Positions 24,035-34,500 are shown, counted from the first letter of the stretch. The stretch: DNA of 45,771 bases from Thioalkalivibrio nitratireducens (GCA_011390385.1 JAABSN010000006.1:1-45771), one strand, 5' to 3'. Translations and numbers: made by a program. The notes: generated from the letters alone by a model not told the origin.

Positions 24035-24982
24035 ATGCCCAACGGACCCAACATGCGAACCTACGCACCGCGTCGAGGTGCCTTCGCCAGCACCGCCGGT
24101 CGGCCATCCGCGACAAGACAAACCGCGGCAACCGCCCGTCCTTCTGCCGATGCCTCCGTGCGCCCCACTGCCGCGCAGAGTTCCGGCCCGCTGGCTGATT
24201 ACTACATCGCGGATGAACCCTACTATCGCCCGGTCGCCGACGAGGTGGACCTGTACGAAGCGGCCTATTCCGTGCGCATGCCGATGATGCTCAAGGGACC
24301 GACCGGCTGCGGCAAGACGCGCTTCGTCGAATACATGGCGTGGAAGCTGGGCAAGCCCCTGATCACCGTGGCCTGCAACGAGGACATGACCGCTTCGGAT
24401 CTGGTCGGCCGGTACCTGCTCGACGCGGACGGCACTCGCTGGCAGGACGGCCCGCTGGCAGTGGCGGCAAGGCTTGGCGCCATCTGTTACCTCGACGAAG
24501 TGGTCGAAGCGCGGCAGGACACCACAGTGGTGATCCATCCGCTGACCGACGCCCGGCGGGTATTGCCGCTGGAAAAAAAGGGGGAAATCATCGAGGCCCA
24601 TCCGGACTTCCAGGTGGTGATTTCCTACAACCCCGGCTATCAGTCGCTGATGAAGGATCTGAAGCAATCGACCAAACAGCGCTTCGGTGCGCTCGACTTC
24701 AATTACCCAGAGCATGACGTCGAAGCCGAGATCGTCGCTCACGAGTCCGGTGTGGATATCGAAGTCGCCAAAAATCTGGTCCATATCGGCGAGCGCGCAC
24801 GCAACCTCAAGGGACACGGCCTCGATGAAGGTCTGTCGACGCGAATGCTGATCTACGCCGGCTCGCTGATCGCGAATGGTGTAGCGCCGCTGGCCGCCTG
24901 CCGCGTGGCACTGGTACGGCCGATCACCGACGACCCGGACATGCGCGACGCACTCGATTCCGCGGTCACGACCTATTTCTGA
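24035..24982 (+). CDS. cbbQ: RuBisCO activase AAA+ subunit CbbQ
   Basis: 315-residue MoxR-type AAA+ ATPase. Walker A GPTGCGKT lies at 88-95 and Walker [12 protein letters not shown] at 150-160 (Asp154-Glu155); the sensor region [25 protein letters not shown] follows. With CbbO it remodels inhibited RuBisCO. The first about 52 residues (Arg/Thr/Ala/Pro-rich, [20 protein letters not shown]...) extend beyond the usual CbbQ core and look disordered, possibly a docking tail. ATG 24053 is an alternative start that keeps most of it. 45 bp before cbbO. Confidence 0.96.
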   Translation: MPNGPNMRTYAPRRGAFASTAGRPSATRQTAATARPSADASVRPTAAQSSGPLADYYIADEPYYRPVADEVDLYEAAYSVRMPMMLKGPTGCGKTRFVEYMAWKLGKPLITVACNEDMTASDLVGRYLLDADGTRWQDGPLAVAARLGAICYLDEVVEARQDTTVVIHPLTDARRVLPLEKKGEIIEAHPDFQVVISYNPGYQSLMKDLKQSTKQRFGALDFNYPEHDVEAEIVAHESGVDIEVAKNLVHIGERARNLKGHGLDEGLSTRMLIYAGSLIANGVAPLAACRVALVRPITDDPDMRDALDSAVTTYF

Positions 24983-25027
24983 AGCCCCTGAGCGCCGCCC
25001 ACGGGCGATGCGCGCTGCCGAGTTACC

Positions 25028-27382
25028 ATGGCCATACATCTCGAAGACTACGAGGAGATCCTCGAGGATCTCCCGCACGATGCCCAGGACGTGCTGCGTG
25101 CATCCTGGCACGAGGCGACGCGCGTCTTCACGTCCCGTGGGCTGGACAATTTCCTCAAGGGCGCGGTCGCGCTGCACCATCTAGGCCGCGGACAGGACCT
25201 CGTCGTCACCTATCTCCAGGAGATGCCATTGATGGCGCGGGCCATCGGCGAGGACGTCCTTCCGGATGTCGTCACCTTTCTCCTCAGCATGGCATCGAAG
25301 ACGTCCGGGGAAGTCCTGACACTGATTGCCGGAACCGCTCCGCTCGCCGCCGAACGGCTGGGCGACGAGGATCTCTTCCGGGCCTACCTCAACGTACTCC
25401 AGGTGATGCTCTCGCAGGCACCGCGCGGGCTGCGACCGATGCTGCAGAACCTCGATCGCCTGCTCACGCAACTGACACTCGGGGGCCTGCGTCGCTGGGT
25501 GAACTGGGGTGCGCAGGCCTACAAGACCGACTTCGAGGGCCAGCTCCGCTTCTTCTCCCTGGAAAGCCCGGACGCGCTCTCGGTGCTGCAGGAGGAACGC
25601 AAGGGCACCCTGTTCGTCGATGTGCAACGGCGGCTCAACATCTACCTCCGCGCGATGTGGGGCCGGGATTTCTTCCTGCGCCCAACCGCGGGTGACTTCG
25701 AGAGCCGCGAAGGTCTGAAGCCGTATATCGACCGCTTCCTGATCCACATTGCCGACGCCTACGACGACTACCGACCATGGGGCGACGACACCCCACCCGA
25801 ACAGGTGGTCAGCGGCCTCGAGGTCTACCGGGCGGCGGCCAACCACTGCGCCGCGCATCTCGTGTTCACGCGGCAGCCCCTGTCCCCGGAGACACTGAAC
25901 ACCACGCAGATGGCGATCATCGAAGCGATCGAGGATGCACGGGTCGAGGAACTGGCCTGCGGGCAGTTTCCGGGCATGCGTGCGTCGTGGCTTGCGTTGC
26001 ACCCGCCCGCTGATTTCAGTGAACCCGAAACCGTCGGCGATCTCCTGAACCGGCTCGCCCGCGCGCTGCTGGAACAAGACTCCAGTGACCCGCATCCCTG
26101 GGTGCAGGAAGGTCTGGCGCTGTTTCGCGCGGAGGAAGACCTGTCCAGCAACCAGATCAGCTGGAACATCGGTGTCGCTCTCGGCCACAGCCTTGCAGCA
26201 CTGCCGCTACCGGAATTCAGCGCCCGCACCGACGAGCTGCGGGCTATCTACCGCGACGACAACCGCACCGTCTGGGAATCCGAGGAATACGACATAGAGG
26301 CGGCGCTCGAAGCCACCTGGGCACCGAAACAGGTGCGCAAGCAGGTGAGCGTGATGGAGATGGTGAACACGCTGGACTACGAGTTCGCCGGTGACGATGC
26401 CCAGGAAATCTGGGTTCTGCCGACGGAGTTCTACCTGGATCAGGAAGGCGTGACCATCAACGAACTCGAAGGCAGGGCCCCGGTCTCCGACCCCTTCCAC
26501 TATCACGAGTGGGACTACCAGATTCAGCTGGAGCGGCCCAGTTGGGTCACGGTGCTGGAACGTCAGCCCAAGCTCGGCGAGCTGGAAACAATCGAACAGA
26601 TCATCATCGATCACAAGCCGGTGATCTCGCGGCTGAAATTCCTGATCGAGTCGATGATCCCGCAGGGCATGCAGCGCCTGCGTCGCCAGGAAGATGGCGA
26701 CGAACTCGACATCAACGCAGCGATTCGCGCGATGGTGGACATCCGCACCGGACAGCAGCCGGACACCCGTATCATGATGCGCTACAAGCGCAATGTCCGG
26801 GATCTGGCCGTCATGGTACTGCTGGACATGTCCGAATCCGCGAACGACAAGGTCCGCGGCCAGGAATACAGCATCATGGACCTGACCCGCTCCGCCACCG
26901 TACTGCTTTCCGATGCACTCGACCGTATCGGCGACCCGTTCGCGCTGCACGGCTTCTGCTCCGACGGCAGGCACGACGTGCACTACTACCGGTTCAAGGA
27001 TTTCGAACAGCCGTACAACGATGTCGTGAAGGCACGGCTCGCCGGCATGAAAGGCGCCTACTCCACGCGCATGGGTGCCGCGCTGAGGCACGCCGGCATG
27101 TATCTCGGGCAACAGCCGAAAAACAAGAAGATCCTGTTCGTCATCACCGATGGCGAACCGGCCGACAACGATACCCGCGACCCCCAGTACCTGCGTCACG
27201 ATGCCAAACGTGCCGTCGAGGAGCTCGCGCGCAACGGCGTCACCACCTACGCGCTGTCTCTCGATCCACATGCGGACCAGTACGTGTCGAGAATCTTCGG
27301 CATGAGCCATTTCACCGTGCTCGACAAGGTCGAGCGGCTGCCCGAAAAACTGCCCATGCTGTACATGGGCCTGACCCGATGA
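25028..27382 (+). CDS. cbbO: RuBisCO activase adaptor CbbO (von Willebrand A domain)
   Basis: 784 residues, family-typical. Long helical N-terminal region (MAIHLEDYEEILEDLPHDAQDVLRASWHEATRVFTSRGLDNFLKG), and a C-terminal VWA domain with an intact MIDAS: Asp600-x-Ser602-x-Ser604 in VLLDMSESAND, Thr in KGAYSTRMGAALRHAG and Asp in FVITDGEPADND. In the CbbQO activase one CbbO docks on a CbbQ hexamer, and the MIDAS is thought to contact RuBisCO. Its last four bases (ATGA) overlap the start of the protease-like gene, so that gene is probably translated with it. Confidence 0.96.
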   Translation: MAIHLEDYEEILEDLPHDAQDVLRASWHEATRVFTSRGLDNFLKGAVALHHLGRGQDLVVTYLQEMPLMARAIGEDVLPDVVTFLLSMASKTSGEVLTLIAGTAPLAAERLGDEDLFRAYLNVLQVMLSQAPRGLRPMLQNLDRLLTQLTLGGLRRWVNWGAQAYKTDFEGQLRFFSLESPDALSVLQEERKGTLFVDVQRRLNIYLRAMWGRDFFLRPTAGDFESREGLKPYIDRFLIHIADAYDDYRPWGDDTPPEQVVSGLEVYRAAANHCAAHLVFTRQPLSPETLNTTQMAIIEAIEDARVEELACGQFPGMRASWLALHPPADFSEPETVGDLLNRLARALLEQDSSDPHPWVQEGLALFRAEEDLSSNQISWNIGVALGHSLAALPLPEFSARTDELRAIYRDDNRTVWESEEYDIEAALEATWAPKQVRKQVSVMEMVNTLDYEFAGDDAQEIWVLPTEFYLDQEGVTINELEGRAPVSDPFHYHEWDYQIQLERPSWVTVLERQPKLGELETIEQIIIDHKPVISRLKFLIESMIPQGMQRLRRQEDGDELDINAAIRAMVDIRTGQQPDTRIMMRYKRNVRDLAVMVLLDMSESANDKVRGQEYSIMDLTRSATVLLSDALDRIGDPFALHGFCSDGRHDVHYYRFKDFEQPYNDVVKARLAGMKGAYSTRMGAALRHAGMYLGQQPKNKKILFVITDGEPADNDTRDPQYLRHDAKRAVEELARNGVTTYALSLDPHADQYVSRIFGMSHFTVLDKVERLPEKLPMLYMGLTR

Positions 27383-28212
27383 CGATCATGGACGTCAACT
27401 CGCTGAGCAAGAAACTGCTGTTCAACACGATCCGTGTCGACACCGTGCTCGACGATGGCAGCGAAGGGTCGGGCACGGCCTTCATCGTCAGCCACGCCCA
27501 CAAGCGTGGGACCCATACGTTCATCGTCACCAACCGTCACCTGGTCGAGGGCGTACGCAGTGGCGGGCTGGTATTTACCCAGAAACGCAATGGGCAACCG
27601 GACATCGGGCGGCGCTTCCAACTGAACATCGAAGACTTTCCGCACGCGTGGTTCCTGCATCCGGATCCCGACGTGGATCTGGCCGTGGTACCCATGCGCC
27701 CTCTGGAGCAGGCGGCACGCGATCAGGGGGTCGAGCTCTATTACCACGTGATTGACAGCCGCCTGTGTCCGGACACCGCCACCGTGCGTGCCCTCGATGC
27801 CCTGGAGGAAGTGCTTTTCGTGGGTTACCCCAGCGGCGTGTGGGACCACGTCAACCTGATGCCGATCATGCGTCGGGGTACGACGGCGACGCCGATGATC
27901 CTCGATTTCGAGGGGCGTCCCGAGTTCCTGATCGACGCGGCGGTATACCCCGGTTCCAGCGGCAGTCCGGTCTTCGTCTATCAGCCGGATTTCATGCGGC
28001 CCACTCAGAGCACCGGTCGCAAGTTCCTGTTCGCCGGGGTCATCGCTGCGGTGTTTTTTCGCGAGGAGTCGAATCAACTCGTGCCCGCACCGGTGCCTGC
28101 AGCCAACAATGCGAGCGTCACGACTTCGGAAATGATCGACCTCGGGCTGGTCATCAAGTCCAGGGCCGTGATCGATATCATCGAGTCCTATCTCGGTTGC
28201 TGGGCCGAGTAG
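27379..28212 (+). CDS. Trypsin-like serine protease domain protein coupled to cbbO
   Basis: 277 residues with a chymotrypsin-fold signature: TFIVTNRHLVEG (His54), DPDVDLAVVPM (Asp100) and AAVYPGSSGSPVFVY (Ser194 in GSSGSP), so the triad looks complete. No signal peptide or membrane segment is seen, so it should act in the cytoplasm. The start overlaps the cbbO stop by ATGA (ATG 27388 is an alternative). This is not a standard, characterised carboxysome component. Position suggests action on CbbO/CbbQ, CsoS2 or another carboxysome protein, but the substrate is pure inference. It could also be a binding domain that no longer cleaves. Confidence 0.85.
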   Translation: MTIMDVNSLSKKLLFNTIRVDTVLDDGSEGSGTAFIVSHAHKRGTHTFIVTNRHLVEGVRSGGLVFTQKRNGQPDIGRRFQLNIEDFPHAWFLHPDPDVDLAVVPMRPLEQAARDQGVELYYHVIDSRLCPDTATVRALDALEEVLFVGYPSGVWDHVNLMPIMRRGTTATPMILDFEGRPEFLIDAAVYPGSSGSPVFVYQPDFMRPTQSTGRKFLFAGVIAAVFFREESNQLVPAPVPAANNASVTTSEMIDLGLVIKSRAVIDIIESYLGCWAE

Positions 28213-28305
28213 CCATGACGCGCTCTTCGGGCTTCGAGGTATCCCTCACCGTTCCCGGCATACTTGAAACACCGTGTCCCGATCCATCCGTACAGGATAC
28301 CGGCC

Positions 28306-29244
28306 ATGCATTTTGAACCCGTGGTGCTTTTCTTCATGCTCGGCGTGTTCGCCGGGCTGGTGCGATCGGACCTCAAGATCCCCTCGGCGATCTATGAAGC
28401 CCTTTCGATTTTCCTCCTCCTCGCGATCGGCCTGCAGGGCGGTGTGAAGCTGGCCGAGTTTTCGCTGCTCGAACTCCTGGTTCCCTCGCTGCTCATTCTT
28501 GCCGTTGGCGCGCTGATTCCTCTGCTGGCTTTCCCCGTATTACGGCTGCTGGGACGCATGAACCGCGCAGATTCGGCCTCGATCGCCGCCCACTACGGGT
28601 CCGTCAGCGTGGTCACGTTCTCCGTCGGCGTCGCCCTGCTCATCCAGGAAGACATCGACTTCGAAGGCTTCATGATCGTGTTCCTGGTCCTGCTCGAGAT
28701 GCCGGCGTTGATCATCGGTGTCATGCTCGCGCGTTTTGGTTCCGGATCGGTTCGCTGGGGCAAGCTGATGCACGAGGTCTTCTTCGGCAAGAGCATTCTG
28801 CTGCTCGCCGGAGGACTCGTGATCGGTTTCGTCGCCGGGGCGGAGGGCATCAAGCCGCTCGACATCCTGTTTTTCGATCTGTTCAAGGGGATCCTGGCGC
28901 TGTTTCTTCTCGAGATGGGGCTGGTCGCGGCGGCCCGGATTGCGGGGCTCAAGAGCTATGGTCTGTTCCTTGTCAGTTTCGCGATCATCACGCCCCTGCT
29001 TTCGGCCGTCCTCGGAACCGTTCTTGGCTGGATGCTGGGGCTTTCGGTCGGTGGCACCATGCTTCTGGCGACACTTTATGCCAGCGCCTCCTACATTGCC
29101 GCCCCGGCGGCCATGCGCATCGCGGTGCCAAAGGCCAACCCGGCGCTCTCGATCGGTGCGGCGCTGGGGATCACGTTTCCCTTCAACATCTTCCTGGGTA
29201 TCCCGATCTATTTCTGGATGGCCCGGTTCATTCATTCGTTCTGA
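28306..29244 (+). CDS. sbtA: Sodium-dependent bicarbonate transporter SbtA family
   Basis: 312-residue integral membrane protein, about ten hydrophobic helices in two repeats: MHFEPVVLFFMLGVFAGLVRSDLKIPSAIYEALSIFLLLAIG, AAHYGSVSVVTFSVGVALL (the conserved YGSVS motif), and APAAMRIAVPKANPALSIGAALGITFPFN. Imports bicarbonate with sodium, supplying the cytosolic pool that the carboxysome uses. Start ATG 28306 with AGGA 8 nt upstream. That SD lies in an inverted repeat GGTATCC (28238-28244)/GGATACC (28295-28301). 93 bp after the protease gene and 11 bp before the PII-like gene. Confidence 0.94.
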   Translation: MHFEPVVLFFMLGVFAGLVRSDLKIPSAIYEALSIFLLLAIGLQGGVKLAEFSLLELLVPSLLILAVGALIPLLAFPVLRLLGRMNRADSASIAAHYGSVSVVTFSVGVALLIQEDIDFEGFMIVFLVLLEMPALIIGVMLARFGSGSVRWGKLMHEVFFGKSILLLAGGLVIGFVAGAEGIKPLDILFFDLFKGILALFLLEMGLVAAARIAGLKSYGLFLVSFAIITPLLSAVLGTVLGWMLGLSVGGTMLLATLYASASYIAAPAAMRIAVPKANPALSIGAALGITFPFNIFLGIPIYFWMARFIHSF

Positions 29245-29255
29245 GAGTGACGTCC

Positions 29256-29546
29256 ATGACCGCGCAACCCATGACGCTACTGACCATCATCAGCGAGACC
29301 GTTCTTGAAGACATCCTGGTCGACGAAATCATGGGCCTCGGCGCCAAGGGCTACACCATCACCGATGCCCGTGGGAAAGGGACCCACGGCACCCGTGCGG
29401 GCCGTTGGACACAAGGGGGCAACATCCGTATCGAAGTCGTGGGTAACGCGGTACTCTGCGGCCGGATCATCGAACGCCTGCAGGCGGCCTACGAGCAGGA
29501 TTACGGCCTTCTGATGTTCACCACTCCCATCGAACTGCAGAATTGA
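29256..29546 (+). CDS. sbtB: PII-like regulator, SbtB-type
   Basis: 96-residue nitrogen-regulatory PII-like protein: MTLLTIISETVLEDILVDEIMGLGAKGYTITDARGKGTHGTRAGRW, then NIRIEVVGNAVLCGRIIERL and DYGLLMFTTPIELQN. SbtB proteins bind adenyl nucleotides and gate SbtA, and gene order here supports that pairing. It lacks the C-terminal Cys-Gly-Pro-x-Gly-Cys redox loop of cyanobacterial SbtB. Start at ATG 29256 chosen; GTG 29247 and ATG 29271 are possible. Confidence 0.9.
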   Translation: MTAQPMTLLTIISETVLEDILVDEIMGLGAKGYTITDARGKGTHGTRAGRWTQGGNIRIEVVGNAVLCGRIIERLQAAYEQDYGLLMFTTPIELQN

Positions 29547-29615
29547 ACGCCCGGATGGACACCACAGCATGAGACTCGCGGCGTTCCGAACGGGACCGAC
29601 AGACGCGCCGGCATC

Positions 29616-30629
29616 GTGAACTCCAAGGAGACCGGGCAGCCCCAGATCATGCTGAAGTCGGAGCTGCCGGCGCACCTGATCCGTCACGCGACGCTGCGCC
29701 AGCTGCAGGTCTTCGAGGCGATCGTGCGGCTGGGCAGCTTCACGCAGGCCGCCGAGGAGCTCTTCCTGACCCAGCCGACGGTGTCGATCCAGACCAAGAA
29801 GCTCGCAGACGCTGTGGGCATGCCCCTGTTCGAACACGTCGGGCGAAGGGTCTTCCCCACTGAAGTCGGTCACGAGCTCTACGACACCTGCAGGGAGATC
29901 CTCGGCTCCCTGACCAACCTGGAAATGAAACTCGCCGACCTGCACGGGTTGAAACGCGGCCGCCTACGGCTTGCAGTCATCACCACGGCACAGTATCTGG
30001 CTCCCAGTATCCTCGGCCAGTTCGCCCGCAAGTTCCCGGATATCGAACTCTCCCTCGAAGTCAGCAACTATGACCGGGTGCTGGAGCGCCTTGCCAACAA
30101 TGATGATGACCTTTACATCATCGGCCACGTACCGGACCAACTGACCGACGTCGCCGTCTATCCCTTCGCGCCCAACCCGCTCGTGGTCATGGCCCGGCGA
30201 GACCATCCACTGGTCGGCAAGCGCAACATCTCCATCCAGCGCCTCGCCCGGGAATACTTCCTGATGCGCGAACCGGGCTCCGGCATTCGCGAGGCGACAC
30301 TGAAGCTGTTCGAACAGCACGGCATCCAGCCGAAGATCCGGATGGACCTCGGCAGCAACGAAGCCATCAAGCAGGCGGTGATCGGAGGCCTCGGGATCGC
30401 CGTCCTGTCGTTACACACGCTGAGCGCCGAGGGCACCTGTGGACCGATTGCACTGCTCGACGTTGCCGAATTCCCGATCCTGCGTCAGTGGCATATCGTG
30501 CATCCGCGGCGGAAGGTCCTTTCCATCGTCGCCAAGACCTTTCTCGAATTCGCGATCCAGGATGAGGCCCGGGTGCGTGCTCACATCGACCAGATGATGC
30601 ATGACTTCCAGCACAACCTCAGCAGCTGA
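29616..30629 (+). CDS. cbbR: LysR-family regulator, probable CbbR
   Basis: Up to 337 residues. HTH HATLRQLQVFEAIVRLGSFTQAAEELFLTQPTVSIQTKKLADAVGMPLFEHVGRR has the exact spacing and wording typical of CbbR, and the effector domain holds GRLRLAVITTAQYLAPSILGQFARKFPDIELSLEVSN and NDDDLYIIGHVP. It controls cbb genes in response to NADPH/RuBP-type metabolites in relatives. GTG start 29616 lacks a good SD. ATG 29649 (326 residues) is at least as likely. Unusually, it closes the locus in the same direction instead of standing divergent to cbbL 15 kb away. Confidence 0.9.
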   Translation: MNSKETGQPQIMLKSELPAHLIRHATLRQLQVFEAIVRLGSFTQAAEELFLTQPTVSIQTKKLADAVGMPLFEHVGRRVFPTEVGHELYDTCREILGSLTNLEMKLADLHGLKRGRLRLAVITTAQYLAPSILGQFARKFPDIELSLEVSNYDRVLERLANNDDDLYIIGHVPDQLTDVAVYPFAPNPLVVMARRDHPLVGKRNISIQRLAREYFLMREPGSGIREATLKLFEQHGIQPKIRMDLGSNEAIKQAVIGGLGIAVLSLHTLSAEGTCGPIALLDVAEFPILRQWHIVHPRRKVLSIVAKTFLEFAIQDEARVRAHIDQMMHDFQHNLSS

Positions 30630-30867
30630 CCCCCCACCAGAATCCACTCTTCCGGTCGCTGTCACAGGGTTCGGACCGTAGCCACGCGGTCGCTGTTCGG
30701 GCCGCTCGACAGCCCTCGGAAGGGCGCTGCAACCCCGGGCAGTCACCCCCCGCATTTGCTATGCTCAATGCCAGCTATCGAGCCGCATCGCGAGCCGATG
30801 GACAATGGCCCGCTGGGTGGGTTCCAGAACTCCTCCGCGGGAGCATGAATAAAAAAAGGAGAGTGGA

Positions 30868-31344
30868 ATGAAGGCATTGGTTGTGGGGATCGCGTTTCTG
30901 CTGGGGCATGCGGTTGCGCTGGCGGACCCGGCCGACACCCGGTTCGAGATCATTGAAGACGGCGCAGTCGTACTGGACCAGCAAACCGGTCTGCACTGGA
31001 TGCGCTGCAGCGTCGGCCAGAGCTGGACCGGGTCGACCTGCGCCGGACGGCCAGAGAGGTACACCTGGGATCAGGCGACGAATCTGGCATCCGACCTGTC
31101 CGATAACAACAACTGGCGACTGCCGACGGTGGAAGAGTTGCAGTCATTGGTGGAATATCGCGTCTTCAACCCCGCGATCGATCCGCAAGTGTTCCCGAAC
31201 ACGGAGCCTTCCAACTACTGGTCATCCTCGGAAGCCGCCTACGACGTCTTCTATGCCTGGAGCGTCCATTTCGCCAACGGCTTCAGCAACTGGCGGCACA
31301 AGCGCCAGCGATTCGAAACCCGACTCGTTCGGGACGACACGTAA
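30868..31344 (+). CDS. Exported DUF1566 (Lcl-type) protein
   Basis: 158 residues with a Sec signal (MKALVVGIAFLLGHAVALA, cleavage near ADPADT). The mature part matches the DUF1566 pattern: VVLDQQTGLHWMRCSVGQSW, YTWDQATNLASDLSDNNNWRLPTVEELQSLVEYR and SNYWSSSEAAYDVFYAWSVHFANG. Domains of this kind are found in surface or periplasmic proteins of unknown function. A two-Cys pair (WMRCSVGQSWTGSTCAG) may form a disulphide. ATG has AAGGAGA upstream. No functional link to the cso locus is evident. The preceding 238 bp hold no other gene. Confidence 0.88.
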   Translation: MKALVVGIAFLLGHAVALADPADTRFEIIEDGAVVLDQQTGLHWMRCSVGQSWTGSTCAGRPERYTWDQATNLASDLSDNNNWRLPTVEELQSLVEYRVFNPAIDPQVFPNTEPSNYWSSSEAAYDVFYAWSVHFANGFSNWRHKRQRFETRLVRDDT

Positions 31345-31505
31345 AGGGCCATCGCGGGTGCGGAGACCCAAAGGCCGTGCGTGAAGCCTTGTCCAGGAAA
31401 CCTGCACCGGCAGGCCTCTCACCCGTGATGGTCATGCAGCGGTGAATTCGAGTGCTTGAAATCTACCCAGCTTGATATTCCTGTCCGCCTGCCCCTTGGA
31501 CTCTG

Positions 31506-34500
31506 TCAGGGTGCTGGCTTGCCCGCGGCGAGTGCCTGCCTGAGCCATGCCATGCACTCGGTGGCCGGCATCGGCTTCGCGAACAGGAATCCCTGGCCGA
31601 TCCGGCATCCCTTCTGCAGCAGAAACGCGCGCTGTGCCGATGTCTCGATACCCTCGGCCACCGTTTCCAGTCGCAGGCTGTGCGCCATCGCGATGACCGC
31701 GGACACAATCTCCTGATCGTCGGAATCGTCCGCCAGACCGTCGACGAATGCACGATCGATCTTGAGCACGTCCACCGGGAATTGCTTCAGTGCCGACAAC
31801 GACGAGTAACCGGTGCCGAAATCGTCGATCGCGACACGAACCCCCAGCTCTCTGAGCGCGGCAAGCACCTCGGACTCCGGTCCCTTGCCCTGCATCAGGG
31901 TCGTCTCGGTGATCTCGAATTCCAGCCGATCCGAAGGGAAACCCGTCTCGTCCAGAGTCTCCCGTATCTGCTCGAGCAGCCCCTTGTGCCCCCACTGGCG
32001 CACGGACAGGTTGACCGCGAGACGCATCGGCGGCCCCCCTGCGTCGAGCCACCTGCGCCCCTGGCTGCACGCTTCGCGCAGCACCCAATAGCCGAGGGGA
32101 ACGATCAGGCCGCTGTCCTCGGCGATCGGGATGAACTCGCCCGGCATCACGATCCGTCCATCCGCTGTCTTCCAGCGTACCAGTGCCTCGACGCCCACGG
32201 GTGCGCCGGTTGCAAGATCCACCTGGGGTTGGTAGTGGACCAGCAGTTCGTCGCGCTCGATCGCCCGGCGCAGCCGGGCCTCCATGCTGAGGCGCAGATT
32301 CGCGGACCGGGTGAGCGCCTCGGTGTAGAACCGATAGGTATTGCGGCTCGTTCCCTTGGCCTCGTACATCGCGGCATCGGCATGCTGGATCAGTTCCGTC
32401 ACCGAGTCGCCGTCGAACGGGAACACACTGATTCCGATACTGGCGCTGACGTACAGCTCGCGGTCGCCGATCGTGAACGGCTTCTCCAGGAGTCGCAGCA
32501 GGACGTCGGCCAGTTGCCCCGCTGCGTCCGGATCCCGCAACTGCTCGAGGATCAGCAGGAACTCGTCGCCGCCGAACCGCGCGAGGGTATCCTGGTCGCG
32601 AATGCGCCCGGACAGCCGTTGTGCCACGTCGACCAGAAGGCGGTCCCCCACTGGATGACCGAGGCTGTCGTTGATCGTCTTGAACTGATCGAGATCCAGA
32701 AACAGAACCGCGACCAAATCGCCGTTCCGGCGCGCCCGCGCAATTGCCTGCTCAAGCCGCAGCTGGAGCAGAACGCGATTCGGAAGATCAGTCAGCGGGT
32801 CGTGATGCGCCAGGTGTTGCAGCCGTTCCTCGGTCCGTTTCAGTTCGCTGATGTCGGTGATGACGGCGGTGTAATGGGTGGGCTTGCCGTGTTCATCGAT
32901 GACCCGGCTGATACTCAACCACTGTGGAAAGATCGCCCCATCGCGCCGGCGATTCCAGATCTCGCCGCGCCAGTGTCCGACCTCCTCGAGCGATTGCCAC
33001 AGCGCGCTGAAGAACTCGGGTCCATGCCGCCCGGATTGCAGGATCCGTGGATTCCTGCCCACCACCTCGTCCTCCGCGTACCCGGTGATCCGGGTAAACG
33101 CGGGATTGACCGAAACGATCCGGGGAGCAAGATCGGTGACCATTACACCGTCACGGGTGCTCTCGATCACCGCGGCAGCGAGATGCTGGTCTTCCGCCGC
33201 GCGGCGACGCTCGACCGCGGCACCGATACTTGCAGCCACGATACGCAGAATGTGTTCATCGACCTGGCCCCAGGCCCGTTCGCGGGTCACGGCGTCGAAT
33301 CCCAGAAAGCCCCAGAACCGTCCCTCGACCGGAATCGGCACGACCAGCACGCTCGTGATCTCCTGGGGCTTCAGCCATGGGTGCTCATCCGGCGGGAAGT
33401 CGCGTACAAAGCCCTTGATCAGATCTCCACTGCTCAGGTGATCATACCAGCGCGGTAACGTGGCCTGCAGATCGAAATTCTGCAGATCGGCATTGTACAA
33501 CTGGGGTGTGACGCCCTTGCGTACCCATTCGTAACGCTGGCTGCAAAGCAGGCGACCGGGCGGCTGCGCTTCGTGCATCTCGAACACGTAGACACGGTCC
33601 GCCCCCGATATCGAACCCAGGTCTCCCAACACTTCGTCGATCGACGCCTTGGTATCTTCCTCGCGCACCAGCGTCGGGGTCATGCCGGCGACTGTCTGCA
33701 GTGCCCGCTCGCGCGCCCGCAGCGTCTCGGCAGAGCGCGTCTTATCCACTGCGAGCCCGGTGATTCCCGCGAATTCGCTCAGAATCCTCGCCTCGCGATC
33801 AGTCGGCAGGCGGGAATCGTTGCCGAGCGCGGCCAGCGCCCCGATGACCTCTCCATTGCCGTTCCTGAAGGGCACTGCCCAACAGGCACCGTAACCGGCC
33901 TCGAGCGCGGCGGAAACGACGGTCTGGTCGGTGCTGCGCTGCGCAAGATCATCGACATAGATCGGCTCGCCCCGAGTGACCGCCCCGACGCACGGATCCA
34001 GCGGGCTTCCTGCCATGGCCGCAACCAGATTCTCCGGCAGATTCGGGGCCGTCCCAACCCACAGCGTGTCCTGTTCCTCGTCCCGAAGCAGGATCGCGGC
34101 ACGCAGCAGGGGATACACGGCCTCCAGCCGGGCGCAGATGGATCGCAGCAGCACCTCCAGCGAGTCCCCCGACACGAGATCACTCAGCACGTCGATGCGG
34201 GCCTGCTCCAGCATGCGATCGGTAACCCGGGAGGTCACATCCATCAGCACTCCCTGGATCAGGGCCACGCCGTCCTCGGCATCGCGAACCAGCCAGGTCT
34301 GATCGTCGATCCACAACCAGTGCCCATCTCCATGCCAGAGCCGGTATTCCTGCCGGTAGTTGTCCGGACCCTCGGCGAGATGCCGTGCCACCTCTGCCGC
34401 GATCCGCTCGCGGTCATCAGGATGGATCAGGTCGGCGTAATTCACGCGGCCCGTCGACAGGTCCGCCGGATCGTAGCCCCAGTCCCGTATGTTGTCGCTG

